This document shows, piece by piece, positions 51,085 through 59,769 of a stretch of DNA of 64,000 nucleotides (within the stretch, counting starts at the first letter, position 1; the number at the start of each line of letters is the position of its first letter). This DNA comes from Thermococcus sp. M36 (GTDB lineage: Archaea; Methanobacteriota_B; Thermococci; Thermococcales; Thermococcaceae). Made by a program: the position numbers and the translations under genes. Under the pieces are notes generated by a model that was given only the letters and a program-made list of their open reading frames with translations, made no database searches and was not told where the DNA came from. The stretch covers positions 434,001 through 498,000 of the forward strand of contig NZ_SNUH01000001.1 of NCBI RefSeq assembly GCF_012027355.1. The letters run 5' to 3'.

Positions 51085-52290
51085 ATGGAAAGAGGTGGCC
51101 TTAAGCTTTATCCCTACCAGTCATACGAGGTTTACGGCCTTTCTCGAAACCCCTTTGAACAGCTCGCAAGCGAAGGCATAAGGGACGTTGAGAGCATCCA
51201 CGTCTACCAGGAGGTGGACATGCGCCTCCAGATGATAGTATCCGAAGTAATAGGCAACAAGAGCTCCATAGCGCTGAGCATAGTCGGCCCCCTCGGGATG
51301 GGCAAGACCCAGAGGCTCAAGACCATAGCGAAAGCCATAGAGGAAAACCGGGGCAAGGCGATATACGTAAAGGTAGACACCAACGACATCCTCAAGCTCA
51401 CCAGGGACATCTTCTACGCCCTCAAACCGCCGAAGGGCAGGACGAACATCTTCCTTGAGAACCTTTCGCGAAAGCTCGGCTTCATCGACAGGCTTGAAAA
51501 GATGCTGAGCGACAGGGACGAGTACAAGAGCAGGGACATAGCCGAGCTTTTAACAGAGCAGATGGGCAGGTACCCCTACTGCGCGCTCCTCCTTGACGAG
51601 CTTGAGAACATGGGGAGCGCGAGCGAGAGGGAGAAGATACAGTTCTTCGAGATGCTAAGGCACTTCATAAGCAACATGCCGAAGGGCTGTGTGGTGGCGT
51701 TTGCCTGCGTTCCTGAAGCATATGAGGAGTACTCCAGGATATTCCCGGCGTTCTTCATGCGCCTCCACTACGAGTTCAGGCTCAGACCAATGAGCCTCGA
51801 TGAGGCCTACGAGCTGGTCAAGAAGAGGCTCAACCTCGTGAGGATACGGGACACCGACGACCCGATATACCCATTCACAGAAGAGGCGGTAAAGCTCATC
51901 CACCAGCTCGGAAAGGGCAACCCGAGGCAGATTCTCCGCCTTCTCCACTACGTGCTTAGTGAAGCCGCAAAACACAAGTTCGACCCGATAGACGACTACG
52001 TGGTTACGACGATCCTTGAGGAGCCAAAGAGCCTTGAGGAATACCTCACGAGGATCCCGAAGGACTACAAGGACCTCGTCGAGGCGATAGTCTACGAGTT
52101 CAACGGCGGCCCAGTGAGCTACATCCAGGTTGCCAAAACCGTCAAGAGGCCGGGAATACAGGTCTACGACCAGCTCAACGAGCTTATACGGCTCGGCTTT
52201 CTTGTCGGCGACCCGAAGGGCAACTACAAGGTTCCGGAGTACGTGAGGAAGTTCCTTGAGGAAGGGCAGGCGGAAAGGGAAGAAGAGTGA
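51085..52290 (+). CDS. AAA-type ATPase with C-terminal winged helix
   Basis: This 401-residue protein has an N-terminal motif YGLSRNPFEQL, Walker A (VGPLGMGKTQRL), Walker B (ALLLDELENMG), sensor-like FACVPEAYEEY and NPRQILRLLHYVL, and a winged-helix end (PVSYIQVAKTV, then DQLNELIRLGFL). The architecture resembles Orc/Cdc6- and ExeA-like ATPases, but it is not recognisably the replication initiator. A short promoter (TTTTTATATTTCG, about 51044-51056) and GAGTTAAA precede the ATG. Confidence 0.82.
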   Translation: MERGGLKLYPYQSYEVYGLSRNPFEQLASEGIRDVESIHVYQEVDMRLQMIVSEVIGNKSSIALSIVGPLGMGKTQRLKTIAKAIEENRGKAIYVKVDTNDILKLTRDIFYALKPPKGRTNIFLENLSRKLGFIDRLEKMLSDRDEYKSRDIAELLTEQMGRYPYCALLLDELENMGSASEREKIQFFEMLRHFISNMPKGCVVAFACVPEAYEEYSRIFPAFFMRLHYEFRLRPMSLDEAYELVKKRLNLVRIRDTDDPIYPFTEEAVKLIHQLGKGNPRQILRLLHYVLSEAAKHKFDPIDDYVVTTILEEPKSLEEYLTRIPKDYKDLVEAIVYEFNGGPVSYIQVAKTVKRPGIQVYDQLNELIRLGFLVGDPKGNYKVPEYVRKFLEEGQAEREEE

Positions 52291-52296
52291 TGTCCT

Positions 52297-52827
52297 ATGC
52301 CGAACTACGACGCCCACGTGCTCAGCGGGGTAGCCAGCTATCCGCTTGTTGTGGCGATGGCGGGCTTTCTCTCCACCAGGGGCATACCCTTCGAGCTGAG
52401 CACGATGGCGCTGGTAATAGGCTACGGGCTCTACGTCCTCGGGGCAGACCTGCCGGACATGGACCACCCGAACGCGCTCATCCACCGAGGGGCAAAGCCG
52501 ATAGTGAGCGTTTTGGTGGGAGGAGCAGCATACATCAACCTTGCCAGCTCGATAAACGTCGGTGAGCAGTGGTTAAACACCGCCGTTGCCTGGGGAATCG
52601 CGGTGGCTGCGGCACTGGTAGCGTGGTACGCCTTCACCTGGATGATGCCGGGCCACAGGGGGGTTGTCCACTCCCTACTCTTTGCGGCAGTATACGGTGC
52701 TCTGGCCTTCCTGCTCGTCGAGTATGGCCTGGGGATGGGCACAGGTGAGGGATTATACGTCGGCTTCGCGGCCTTCAGCGGCTACACCCTCCACCTGATC
52801 CTCGACAGGGATATATCGCTTCTTTAA
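52297..52827 (+). CDS. YdjM/DUF457-type membrane-bound metal-dependent hydrolase
   Basis: This 176-residue membrane protein has about five helices and the conserved polar motifs MPNYDAHVLSG, GADLPDMDHPN and PGHRGVVHSLL, the His/Asp set typical of YdjM/LexA-regulated hydrolases. The reaction is unknown. It starts 6 bases after the ATPase gene stop, in the same operon. Confidence 0.85.
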   Translation: MPNYDAHVLSGVASYPLVVAMAGFLSTRGIPFELSTMALVIGYGLYVLGADLPDMDHPNALIHRGAKPIVSVLVGGAAYINLASSINVGEQWLNTAVAWGIAVAAALVAWYAFTWMMPGHRGVVHSLLFAAVYGALAFLLVEYGLGMGTGEGLYVGFAAFSGYTLHLILDRDISLL

Positions 52828-52872
52828 CCCCCTCCATCTTTTTGTCCCCGATTAACCCACGATTGTCCCGCA

Positions 52873-52913
52873 ATGTTTTTAAGTGTTCAACCCAAGGTTA
52901 AGAACCGGAGGTG
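52873..52913 (+). promoter_or_regulatory. trxB promoter with SurR-type site
   Basis: TATA-like ATGTTTTTAAGTG (52873-52884) is followed by GTTAAGAAC (52897-52905), a full GTTn3AAC core, then five bases and GTG in place of GTT. The site overlaps the expected transcription start. Thioredoxin reductase is a known SurR target in Pyrococcus furiosus, which supports the call. Confidence 0.6.
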
Positions 52914-52919
52914 AAGGAG

Positions 52920-53912
52920 ATGTTCAGCCTCGGAGGATTCTCACGCGGAGGAGAGTACGAGAACAAGACCTGGGACGTTCTCATCATAGGTGCCGGACCG
53001 GCAGGGTTCACCGCAGCGATATACGCGGCGCGCTTCGGTCTGGAGACCCTCATCATAAGCAAGGATCTCGGCGGAAACATGGCTTTAACAGACCTCATAG
53101 AGAACTACCCCGGCTTCCCAGAGGGCATCAGCGGTTCGGAGCTGACCAACAAGATGCACGAGCAGGTCAAGAACCTCGGCGTTGATATAGTCTTCGATGA
53201 GGTCGAGAGGATAGACCCGACGGAGTGCGCCTACTACGAGGGCCCGTGCAAGTTCGCGGTTAAGACCAAGAACGGCAAGGAGTACAAGGCCAGGACGATA
53301 ATCATAGCCGTCGGTGCTGCCCCGAGAAAGCTCCACGTGCCCGGCGAGGAGGAGTTCACCGGAAGGGGCGTTTCCTACTGCGCCACCTGCGACGGCCCGC
53401 TCTTCAAGGGCAAGAAGGTAATAGTTGTGGGCGGCGGAAACACTGCCCTCCAGGAGGCGCTCTACCTCAAGAGCATCGGCGTTGATGTGACGCTCGTCCA
53501 CAGGCGCGACAAGTTCAGGGCCGACAAGATACTCCAAGACAGGTTTAAGGAGAGCGGCATTCCGACGATACTCAACACCGTCGTGACGGAGATCAGGGGC
53601 ACAAACAAGGTCGAGGCCGTGAGGCTCAAAAACGTCAAAACGGGCGAGGAGACGGAGATGGAGGTCGATGGAGTCTTCATCTTTATCGGCTACGAGCCGA
53701 AGACCGACTTCGTCAAGCACCTCGGCATAACCGACGAGTACGGCTACATACCGGTGGACATGCACATGCGCACCAAGGTGAAGGGCATCTTTGCCGCGGG
53801 AGACATAACCAACGTCTTCAAGCAGATAGCGGTGGCAGTAGGCCAGGGTGCCATCGCTGCAAACTCCGCCAAGGAACTTCTGGAAGAGTGGAACTCGAAG
53901 GTCGTGGAGTGA
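52920..53912 (+). CDS. trxB: Thioredoxin reductase-like FAD/NAD(P)H oxidoreductase
   Basis: This 330-residue enzyme has the FAD motif IIGAGPAGFTAAIYAARFG, the redox-active YCATCDGPLF disulfide (CxxC), the NAD(P)H motif VVGGGNTALQEAL and the C-terminal FAD motif IFAAGDITNV. It passes electrons to protein disulfide oxidoreductase and, in Pyrococcus, affects the redox state of SurR. ATG 52920 follows GGAGGTGAAGGAG. Confidence 0.94.
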   Translation: MFSLGGFSRGGEYENKTWDVLIIGAGPAGFTAAIYAARFGLETLIISKDLGGNMALTDLIENYPGFPEGISGSELTNKMHEQVKNLGVDIVFDEVERIDPTECAYYEGPCKFAVKTKNGKEYKARTIIIAVGAAPRKLHVPGEEEFTGRGVSYCATCDGPLFKGKKVIVVGGGNTALQEALYLKSIGVDVTLVHRRDKFRADKILQDRFKESGIPTILNTVVTEIRGTNKVEAVRLKNVKTGEETEMEVDGVFIFIGYEPKTDFVKHLGITDEYGYIPVDMHMRTKVKGIFAAGDITNVFKQIAVAVGQGAIAANSAKELLEEWNSKVVE

Positions 53913-53924
53913 CCCTCTCCCCAA

Positions 53925-55166
53925 CTATTTTACCCCTCCGAGCCTTCCGGAAAACTTCTCATAGCTCAGCCTGAATGCTTCAAGCACCGGCAGCTTTTCC
54001 CCCGCAAAGAAGCTCAGCATCGCGCCGCCGCCGGTTGAGACGTGGCTTATCCCGGTGATGTTGTGCTGGTATATGCTGGCTATGCTGTGGCCGCCCCCAA
54101 CAACGCTGAAGGCAGGGCTCTCGCCGATGGCCCCGAACACGCCGACAGTCCCGACCGCGAAGTCTTCCCTCTCGAAGACCCCCATAGGGCCGTTGGCGAC
54201 TATTATCTTCGCCCGCATGAGGACATCGCGGTACTTCTCTACCGTCCTGGAGCCTATGTCGAGTATCGGATGCTCGTCGAAGAGACTCTTCTCACCGCTC
54301 AGCAGGTCAACCTCAACGCGCTCCCCCCTGTAATCGACGGCGAAATCCACTGGCGTCCTGACGTATGGGTAGAACTCGTCCAGTATCCCCTCCGCCCGCT
54401 CGACGAGCTCAAGGAGGCCCCGCTTTGCCATGAACTCCAGGTTGGCGTCGCCGAGGTGGAAGCCCTTGGCGAGTGTGAAGACGTGGGCAACAAGTCCTCC
54501 GGTGAGGATAAGGTCGGCGCGGCCGTTCCTCAAGACGTTCTCGGCAACCCTTAGGGAGTCGTCCACCTTTGCCCCACCGAGGACGTAGACCCGGGGGCCC
54601 TCCTCCGTCCCGTACGCCCTTGTGAGCGCCTCGACCTCCCTCTCCATGAGAAAGCCCATTATCATGGGCCTGAGCCTGGCAAAGCCGACCAGAGAGGGCT
54701 GGCTCCTGTGGGCAGCGGCAAATGCGTCGTTGACGACGTAGTCTATGAGCGGTGCGAGCTTTCTCACGAAGAACGTCCTTTCGCACTCATCAATCGGCAT
54801 GTACTTGACCTCCTCCGCGGCGAAGCGGAGGTTCTCAAGGATCAGCGCCTCTCCGGGCTTCAAGGTCCTGATCCTCTCACGGGCGTACTTACCAAAGATG
54901 TCCTCAACATATTCCACCTCCTGTCCAAGAAGCCGGCTCAGAACAGCCGCATGTTCCTCCGTGGTCGTGTAGTCGCCGCTGTAGGGCTTGCTCTGGTGGG
55001 TGCCTATAACGACCTTCGCCCCGTGTTCGAGGAGGTAGATCACCGTCGGAAGAACGGCCCTAAAGCGAGCGTCGCTGATTATCCTCCCGTCCCTCACCGG
55101 CGAGTTGAGGTCCGCCCTGAGAAAAACCGTCCTGCCGTGAAAGCTGAAATCGGTGAGCCTGAACAT
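53925..55166 (-). CDS. pgk: Phosphoglycerate kinase
   Basis: This 413-residue two-domain kinase has the N-terminal FLRADLNSPV and HQSKP substrate motifs, ENLRFAAEE, NDAFAAAHR and the C-terminal nucleotide site NGPMGVFE and VVGGGHSIASI. It converts 1,3-bisphosphoglycerate and 3-phosphoglycerate. Thermococcales use it mainly in gluconeogenesis. It is a single gene with a TATA-like box (AAGTTTTTAACG, minus strand about 55197-55208) upstream. Confidence 0.95.
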   Translation of the reverse strand: MFRLTDFSFHGRTVFLRADLNSPVRDGRIISDARFRAVLPTVIYLLEHGAKVVIGTHQSKPYSGDYTTTEEHAAVLSRLLGQEVEYVEDIFGKYARERIRTLKPGEALILENLRFAAEEVKYMPIDECERTFFVRKLAPLIDYVVNDAFAAAHRSQPSLVGFARLRPMIMGFLMEREVEALTRAYGTEEGPRVYVLGGAKVDDSLRVAENVLRNGRADLILTGGLVAHVFTLAKGFHLGDANLEFMAKRGLLELVERAEGILDEFYPYVRTPVDFAVDYRGERVEVDLLSGEKSLFDEHPILDIGSRTVEKYRDVLMRAKIIVANGPMGVFEREDFAVGTVGVFGAIGESPAFSVVGGGHSIASIYQHNITGISHVSTGGGAMLSFFAGEKLPVLEAFRLSYEKFSGRLGGVK

Positions 55167-55241
55167 TTCACCACCGCGGGGGTGTTACCCATACCCCGTT
55201 AAAAACTTATTTTGAACACCCCAGGTGATAAGAAAGGAAAG

Positions 55242-55865
55242 CTAGGCCATCAGCATGTTCTCTATCATCTTTATGGCCTCTGCTATTTTGCGCTCGGGCC
55301 TCTCCTCGTTCTTGGGTATCTCAAGGTTGATCACAAGGCGCTCCTCTTTGCCCTCCTCGAAGTCGTATATCTCAAGCTCCTCTATTTCCACGTCCTCAAA
55401 GATGCTCTCAAGCTCGGGGCTCAGTATTTTCCTGTCGTTGCCGTAGACCTCGACCCTCACCATGTCCTCCGTCGTTGAGGCGACCACTATTATCTCGTAG
55501 GAGCCCACCTTTTTTGTGAACCTTATGACGCTCCCGTAGCCCTCGACTTCCTCCCTGAAGCCGAGCTGGCGCATGGTGCTCCGTATGGACTCAGTCCTGC
55601 TCTTTATCCTGTTCAGTATCCTCTCACGGAGTTTGTAGCTCTCAAGGAGGGCCTTTTTTATGCCCTCTCCTGCGGCCTCAACCGTGCCCTCCCATATACC
55701 GATCACCTTGATACCCGAGGAAGTGGGCTTGAGCTCTATCCTTATGGACTCAACGTCAAAGTCTCGCAGATCATCAATTTTAAGCTCGCCGAGCGTGAGG
55801 ATTTCAAACTCCATCCTCACCAGGTTTCCGAAGGCCTTGCCTCTGAACTTCACCCTCACCACCAT
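55242..55865 (-). CDS. Hypothetical cytosolic protein
   Basis: This 207-residue protein has no recognised family. It has an alpha/beta first half and a basic helical middle (LRERILNRIKSRTESIRS). A strand-rich part follows (KVGSYEIIVVASTTEDMVRV), then an acidic segment (ELESIFEDVEIEELEIYDFE) and a final helix (AEAIKMIENML). A longer start at 55901 exists, but GAGTTTTTAAACC just inside it looks like the TATA box for a leaderless start at 55865. Confidence 0.65.
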   Translation of the reverse strand: MVVRVKFRGKAFGNLVRMEFEILTLGELKIDDLRDFDVESIRIELKPTSSGIKVIGIWEGTVEAAGEGIKKALLESYKLRERILNRIKSRTESIRSTMRQLGFREEVEGYGSVIRFTKKVGSYEIIVVASTTEDMVRVEVYGNDRKILSPELESIFEDVEIEELEIYDFEEGKEERLVINLEIPKNEERPERKIAEAIKMIENMLMA

Positions 55866-55943
55866 TGGGGGCTTGGGAAGATGGTTTAAAAACTCTTCCA
55901 TGGGAAGCGCCGCGAGCGCGGCGGAGATGTTAAGATAAAAAGA

Positions 55944-56010
55944 GAAGGGGTCACTTCCTCCTCCTGAGGAGGAGCGGGACGAGTGCCAGGCCAACAAGGG
56001 CGGCCGGACC
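55944..56010. repeat. 67-base direct repeat, copy 1 (CGP-CTERM module)
   Basis: It is identical over 67 bases to 63296-63362. It codes (minus strand) for the last 20 residues CGPAALVGLALVPLLLRRRK of the phosphoesterase, plus the stop and 7 bases beyond it. Confidence 0.9.
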
Positions 56011-57996
56011 GCAGGTGGTTCCGGTAGTGCCCTGGGTGGCGCTTTCGGTGGTGCTCTCGGTGGCGCTCGTGGCCGTCGGGGTGGTAGTCTTGGTCGAAGT
56101 GGTTCCTCCGACGGTGTAGGTGGTCTCGGCGGTGTTGCCGTAGAAGTCGGTCGCTATGACTTTTATTGTAAAGCTGGCCGCGTCAACACCTGGAACCTCT
56201 GTGAAGTAGGTAGCCGAGACCTCCGCGGGCTTCATTGAGAACGCCGGGTACTCCGCTATAACCTTGCCGTCGCTTATTATCTGTACCTTCATGTCCTTGA
56301 TTCCAACGTTGTCGCTGGCGCTGATGTATACCTTGAAGGCCTTCCCCGGCTTGGGCTTGCTGGGCGAGAGGTAGCCGACCTTGATGTCCGGCGCCTTGGT
56401 GTCGGCGCTCTTAACCACTGTTATCTGGCTGATTCCCTCAGGAACGGTGACGTTGAGGAGCATGTAGTAGGTTCCAGCGATTTCCCTCTCTCCGAGGACT
56501 GTGTAGGTTATGTTGGTTGCCTGAGGGTCAACCTTGGCCCCTGCGGGTATCTGGAGGACTATCGGACCGCTTATGCTCTTACCGAGCTCGTTGATGAACT
56601 TGACCGCCGTTCCGTCCTCTCCGTCCTGGCGGAAGACAATGAACTTCTGCGGAACCGGAAGCGAGACAGGCTTGTCCTTCTCGAAGAGGTTGCTGACAAA
56701 CGGGAACTCAACGGTGCCGTTTTCATAGACGTAGATGACCTGCGAGCCGTACCAGCTCGGAGTGGTGTAGCCCCTGCTCTGGTCTGCCTGGCTCGGCGGG
56801 TTGCTGGTCTTGTCCGGGGCGCCGGTGGTGGTGACGGTGTAGAACCAGTGTTCGTTGCCCTCCTTGTCGATGTAGAGAACCGGCTTGTCCTTGTGGATGT
56901 GTCCGGCAAGGACGAGCCTGACGTTGTACTTCTCGACGAGCTGGAGGAAGGTTCTGGCTATCTCGTCGTATTCTCCGTTCTTGCCCTCCCAGTCCCAGCT
57001 GATGTACCCGGTGAGGGTCTGCCAGTCACCGTCATCGAAGGCGGTGTAGCCCTTTATGGTTCCGCCCCACTTGCCGTCGGGGGTGCTGTACCAGAACGGG
57101 TGGTGGACGAGGACTATCGGTACCTTGTCAGGGTGGCTCTTGAGGACCTCCTCCATCCACTGGAGCTGCTCAAGCTCGGGGTGCCTCTCCTCACCCCTGC
57201 TGTCGAGGCCTATGATGATGAAGTCCCCGATGACCTCGTAGAAGTACCTGGGGCCAACGTACTTGCTGTAGTAGGTCGGCGGGTGGTCGTGGTTGCCCTT
57301 TATGCTTATGAGCGGAGTTCCTGCCGCGGTTCCGTGGAGTATTGCCTCGTCGAACATCTTGTAGCCCTCGCTGTCGCCGTTGGTATCAACATCATCGCCC
57401 GTGCTGATTATGAGGTTGATGACGTTCTCACTCTGCAGGCCTGTCATGGCGTAGTACGTCATGAAGCTGTCAGCGGCGGTGTAGCTGTGCATCGCGTAGG
57501 GGTGGTCGCAGTACTGGAGTATCTCGGGAATGCTCTTCTGGAAGTAGTCCCCGCAGACGAATCCCATCTTGGAGCCGCTCGTGACGTGGAGGTCGCTGCC
57601 GTGGGCTATCCTGAGAACCGTCGGGGCGTCCTTCATGACCCATACACCGTTGGGGATCGTAATCTCTCCCTTGTCGCTCTTGACCGTGAGGAAGTAGACG
57701 TCCGGCGCGGCGTCCTCCGGGATTTTAGCCTTAACGACCCCGTTCTCCGTGCCCACGATCTCCAAATTATACGGCCCATGAAGTATTGAGACTATCTGGA
57801 GCTCCTGGATTGTAACACCCTCCGCCGGGTATATCTCTATGACATCACCCGGCATTCCTATCGCCGGTGCTCCCGGCAGGGGCTGAATCAGGATGTCCCC
57901 AGGGGTAGCTGGAGTGGCTGCCCAGACTGTGCTCGCCGGAACCGCTGCCAGAGCAAAAAGGGCTATCAACAGGGATATTATTCTCCTGCCCAGCAT
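55951..57996 (-). CDS. Secreted metallophosphoesterase with CGP-CTERM anchor
   Basis: This 681-residue surface protein has a signal peptide (LISLLIALFALAAVPASTVWA) and an N-terminal beta domain. The calcineurin-like phosphoesterase has HGSDLHVT, STGDDVDTNGD, KGNHDHPP, VLVHHPFW and LAGHIHKDKP metal motifs. A beta-sandwich region of about 200 residues follows, then a Thr/Ser-rich linker and the Thermococcales CGP-CTERM tail (CGP, helix, RRRK). That tail is thought to be cut and lipid- or membrane-anchored at the Cys. The natural substrate is unknown; nucleotides or phosphoesters are likely. Confidence 0.92.
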   Translation of the reverse strand: MLGRRIISLLIALFALAAVPASTVWAATPATPGDILIQPLPGAPAIGMPGDVIEIYPAEGVTIQELQIVSILHGPYNLEIVGTENGVVKAKIPEDAAPDVYFLTVKSDKGEITIPNGVWVMKDAPTVLRIAHGSDLHVTSGSKMGFVCGDYFQKSIPEILQYCDHPYAMHSYTAADSFMTYYAMTGLQSENVINLIISTGDDVDTNGDSEGYKMFDEAILHGTAAGTPLISIKGNHDHPPTYYSKYVGPRYFYEVIGDFIIIGLDSRGEERHPELEQLQWMEEVLKSHPDKVPIVLVHHPFWYSTPDGKWGGTIKGYTAFDDGDWQTLTGYISWDWEGKNGEYDEIARTFLQLVEKYNVRLVLAGHIHKDKPVLYIDKEGNEHWFYTVTTTGAPDKTSNPPSQADQSRGYTTPSWYGSQVIYVYENGTVEFPFVSNLFEKDKPVSLPVPQKFIVFRQDGEDGTAVKFINELGKSISGPIVLQIPAGAKVDPQATNITYTVLGEREIAGTYYMLLNVTVPEGISQITVVKSADTKAPDIKVGYLSPSKPKPGKAFKVYISASDNVGIKDMKVQIISDGKVIAEYPAFSMKPAEVSATYFTEVPGVDAASFTIKVIATDFYGNTAETTYTVGGTTSTKTTTPTATSATESTTESATQGTTGTTCGPAALVGLALVPLLLRRRK

Positions 57997-58028
57997 AGCA
58001 TCACCAAAATCATCGTGGGAAAAATGGG

Positions 58029-58661
58029 TTATAAGCTTTCCTTTACTGGGGCCTCGGTGGAATTCTGGCCAAAACTGGCCTCCGCCGTTTCAATCATCCT
58101 CCTGGCAAACTCGGAGCGTCCCCCAAAGCGTTTATACATGCGGTAGTTCAACATCACGTCGCCGTAGAGCCTCTTTGCAACGTCGAGTTTTCTGTTTCTA
58201 ACTGCCACAAGGAGTCTTGTGAGGTGAACCGCCATCTCAAGCAGGTGCATGTCCGCCCTGCTCATCGGCCTTGGCGGCAGAACCCCATCAATCTCCCCCA
58301 CAGGAGAGAGGGCACACTTCAGAACAGTGGTTGAACCGAGTTCGTCCTCGTGGGGCTCCTCCAGAAACTCAACCCGCCCGTAAACACCTGGGAGGCCCAT
58401 TACCCAGCGATAACCATCCCTTTCTTCGAACTCAAGCTCCACCGGAAAGTTGAGGGCGAGTTTAACCATGAGTTCCACGTCGTTGGTTATCTGTGTCGAA
58501 GCCTTCGGGTGGTCTTTTATTTCCCCTGCGCTCTTCCCCCCGAAGAGCTTGAAAAACAGTTTATTCCCCCTCCTGATGACACCCACTGGGGTTACGTTCG
58601 ACATCGTGACGAGCAGAACCTCGTAGACCTGGCCCTCGTTGAAGAAATCAATGAGCCCCAT
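58029..58661 (-). CDS. DUF447 family flavin-binding protein
   Basis: This 210-residue protein starts MGLIDFFNEGQVYEVLLVTM and shows the split-barrel pattern NVTPVGVIRRGNKLFFKLF and STQITNDVELMVKLALN of DUF447 proteins, which bind FMN in solved archaeal members. A helical C-terminal half follows. The role is unknown. It is on the same strand as, and 33 bases after, the ABC ATPase gene, with GGTGGTTCC as ribosome binding site. Confidence 0.82.
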   Translation of the reverse strand: MGLIDFFNEGQVYEVLLVTMSNVTPVGVIRRGNKLFFKLFGGKSAGEIKDHPKASTQITNDVELMVKLALNFPVELEFEERDGYRWVMGLPGVYGRVEFLEEPHEDELGSTTVLKCALSPVGEIDGVLPPRPMSRADMHLLEMAVHLTRLLVAVRNRKLDVAKRLYGDVMLNYRMYKRFGGRSEFARRMIETAEASFGQNSTEAPVKESL

Positions 58662-58694
58662 GGAACCACCAAAGGGAAGTAGAAAAAGGGGAAT

Positions 58695-59759
58695 TTAAAG
58701 CTGCTGCTTCGGCAGGACGATGATGTCGTCCCTGTTCACATAGAACGTTACCGGCTGTGTGGGTCTAAGCCCCACGACATCCCTGTCACTGATGGTTCTG
58801 GCTATGATCCTCGTCTCGCCGAAGAGGCCGACGACCTCAATGAAGAAGCCGTAGTACTCAACGAGGTCAACGGTTCCGGTGAAGGAAACGGCGTTCTCCA
58901 TGGGCTTGAGCTTTATCCTCTCCGGCCTGATTACTATGACGACGTCGTCGCTCTTCTCCGTATAGTGCAGGCCCTCAAGCCTAATGCCCTCGAACTCGAC
59001 TGTAACTTTATCCCCATCCCTCTCCACGACCTTGGCGGGAATGACGTTGGTCTTGCCCATGAAGCTGGCAACGAACTCCGTCCTCGGAGTCTCGTATATC
59101 TCCTTCGGTGTTCCCACCTGCTCGACGGTTCCGACGTTCATGACGGCAATCCTGTCGCTTATGGCCATGGCCTCCTCCTGGTCGTGGGTGACGTAGATGA
59201 CGGTAATGCCGAGCTCACGCTGGATTCTCCTTATCTCCGAACGCATCTCAAGCCTGAGCTTGGCGTCGAGGTTGCTCAGCGGCTCGTCCAGGAGGAGAAC
59301 CTTGGGCTCGACGACGAGTGCCCTCGCTATTGCGACACGCTGCTGCTGACCTCCGGAAAGCTGGGTCGGGTAGCGGTCCGCGAAGCCCTCGAGCTTGACG
59401 AGTTCGAGGGCCCACTCGACCTTCTTCTTTATCTCGTCCTTCGGGAGCTTCTTGAGCTTGAGTCCGTAGGCGACGTTGTCGAAGACCGTCATGTGGGGCC
59501 ACAGGGCGTAGTTCTGGAAGACGAGCACCGCACCGCGCTTGCTGGACGGGAGGTAGGTGACCTCCTCGTCGCCGAAGTGTATGGTGCCGCTGTCCGGGAA
59601 GTCGAGACCGGCTATTATTCTCAGCGTCGTTGACTTTCCACACCCGCTCGGTCCGAGCAGGGTGAAGAGCTCCCCCGCCTTGATGTGAAGGTCTATTCCC
59701 TTGAGGGCGACGGTTTCTCCAAAGGTCTTGACTATGTTTTCGAGCTTAACGTCAACCAT
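58695..59759 (-). CDS. ABC importer ATP-binding protein (ferric/thiamine/putrescine type)
   Basis: This 354-residue protein has Walker A (GPSGCGKST), signature LSGGQQQRVAIARAL, Walker B (VLLLDEPLSNLD), H-loop (VTHDQEEAMAIS) and a C-terminal TOBE region (VIVIRPERIKLKP). It powers the fused permease encoded upstream. The start ATG 59759 (MVDVKLEN) follows GGTGGTTGGG; ATG 59768 overlaps the ribosome binding site. Confidence 0.93.
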   Translation of the reverse strand: MVDVKLENIVKTFGETVALKGIDLHIKAGELFTLLGPSGCGKSTTLRIIAGLDFPDSGTIHFGDEEVTYLPSSKRGAVLVFQNYALWPHMTVFDNVAYGLKLKKLPKDEIKKKVEWALELVKLEGFADRYPTQLSGGQQQRVAIARALVVEPKVLLLDEPLSNLDAKLRLEMRSEIRRIQRELGITVIYVTHDQEEAMAISDRIAVMNVGTVEQVGTPKEIYETPRTEFVASFMGKTNVIPAKVVERDGDKVTVEFEGIRLEGLHYTEKSDDVVIVIRPERIKLKPMENAVSFTGTVDLVEYYGFFIEVVGLFGETRIIARTISDRDVVGLRPTQPVTFYVNRDDIIVLPKQQL

Positions 59760-59769
59760 CCCAACCACC

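Noticed and set aside
55951-55980. CTCCTCCTGAGGAGGAG near-palindrome as a terminator hairpin
   Set aside because: It lies inside the coding sequence for the Leu-Leu-Arg-Arg-Arg of the CGP-CTERM tail and occurs at both copies for that reason.
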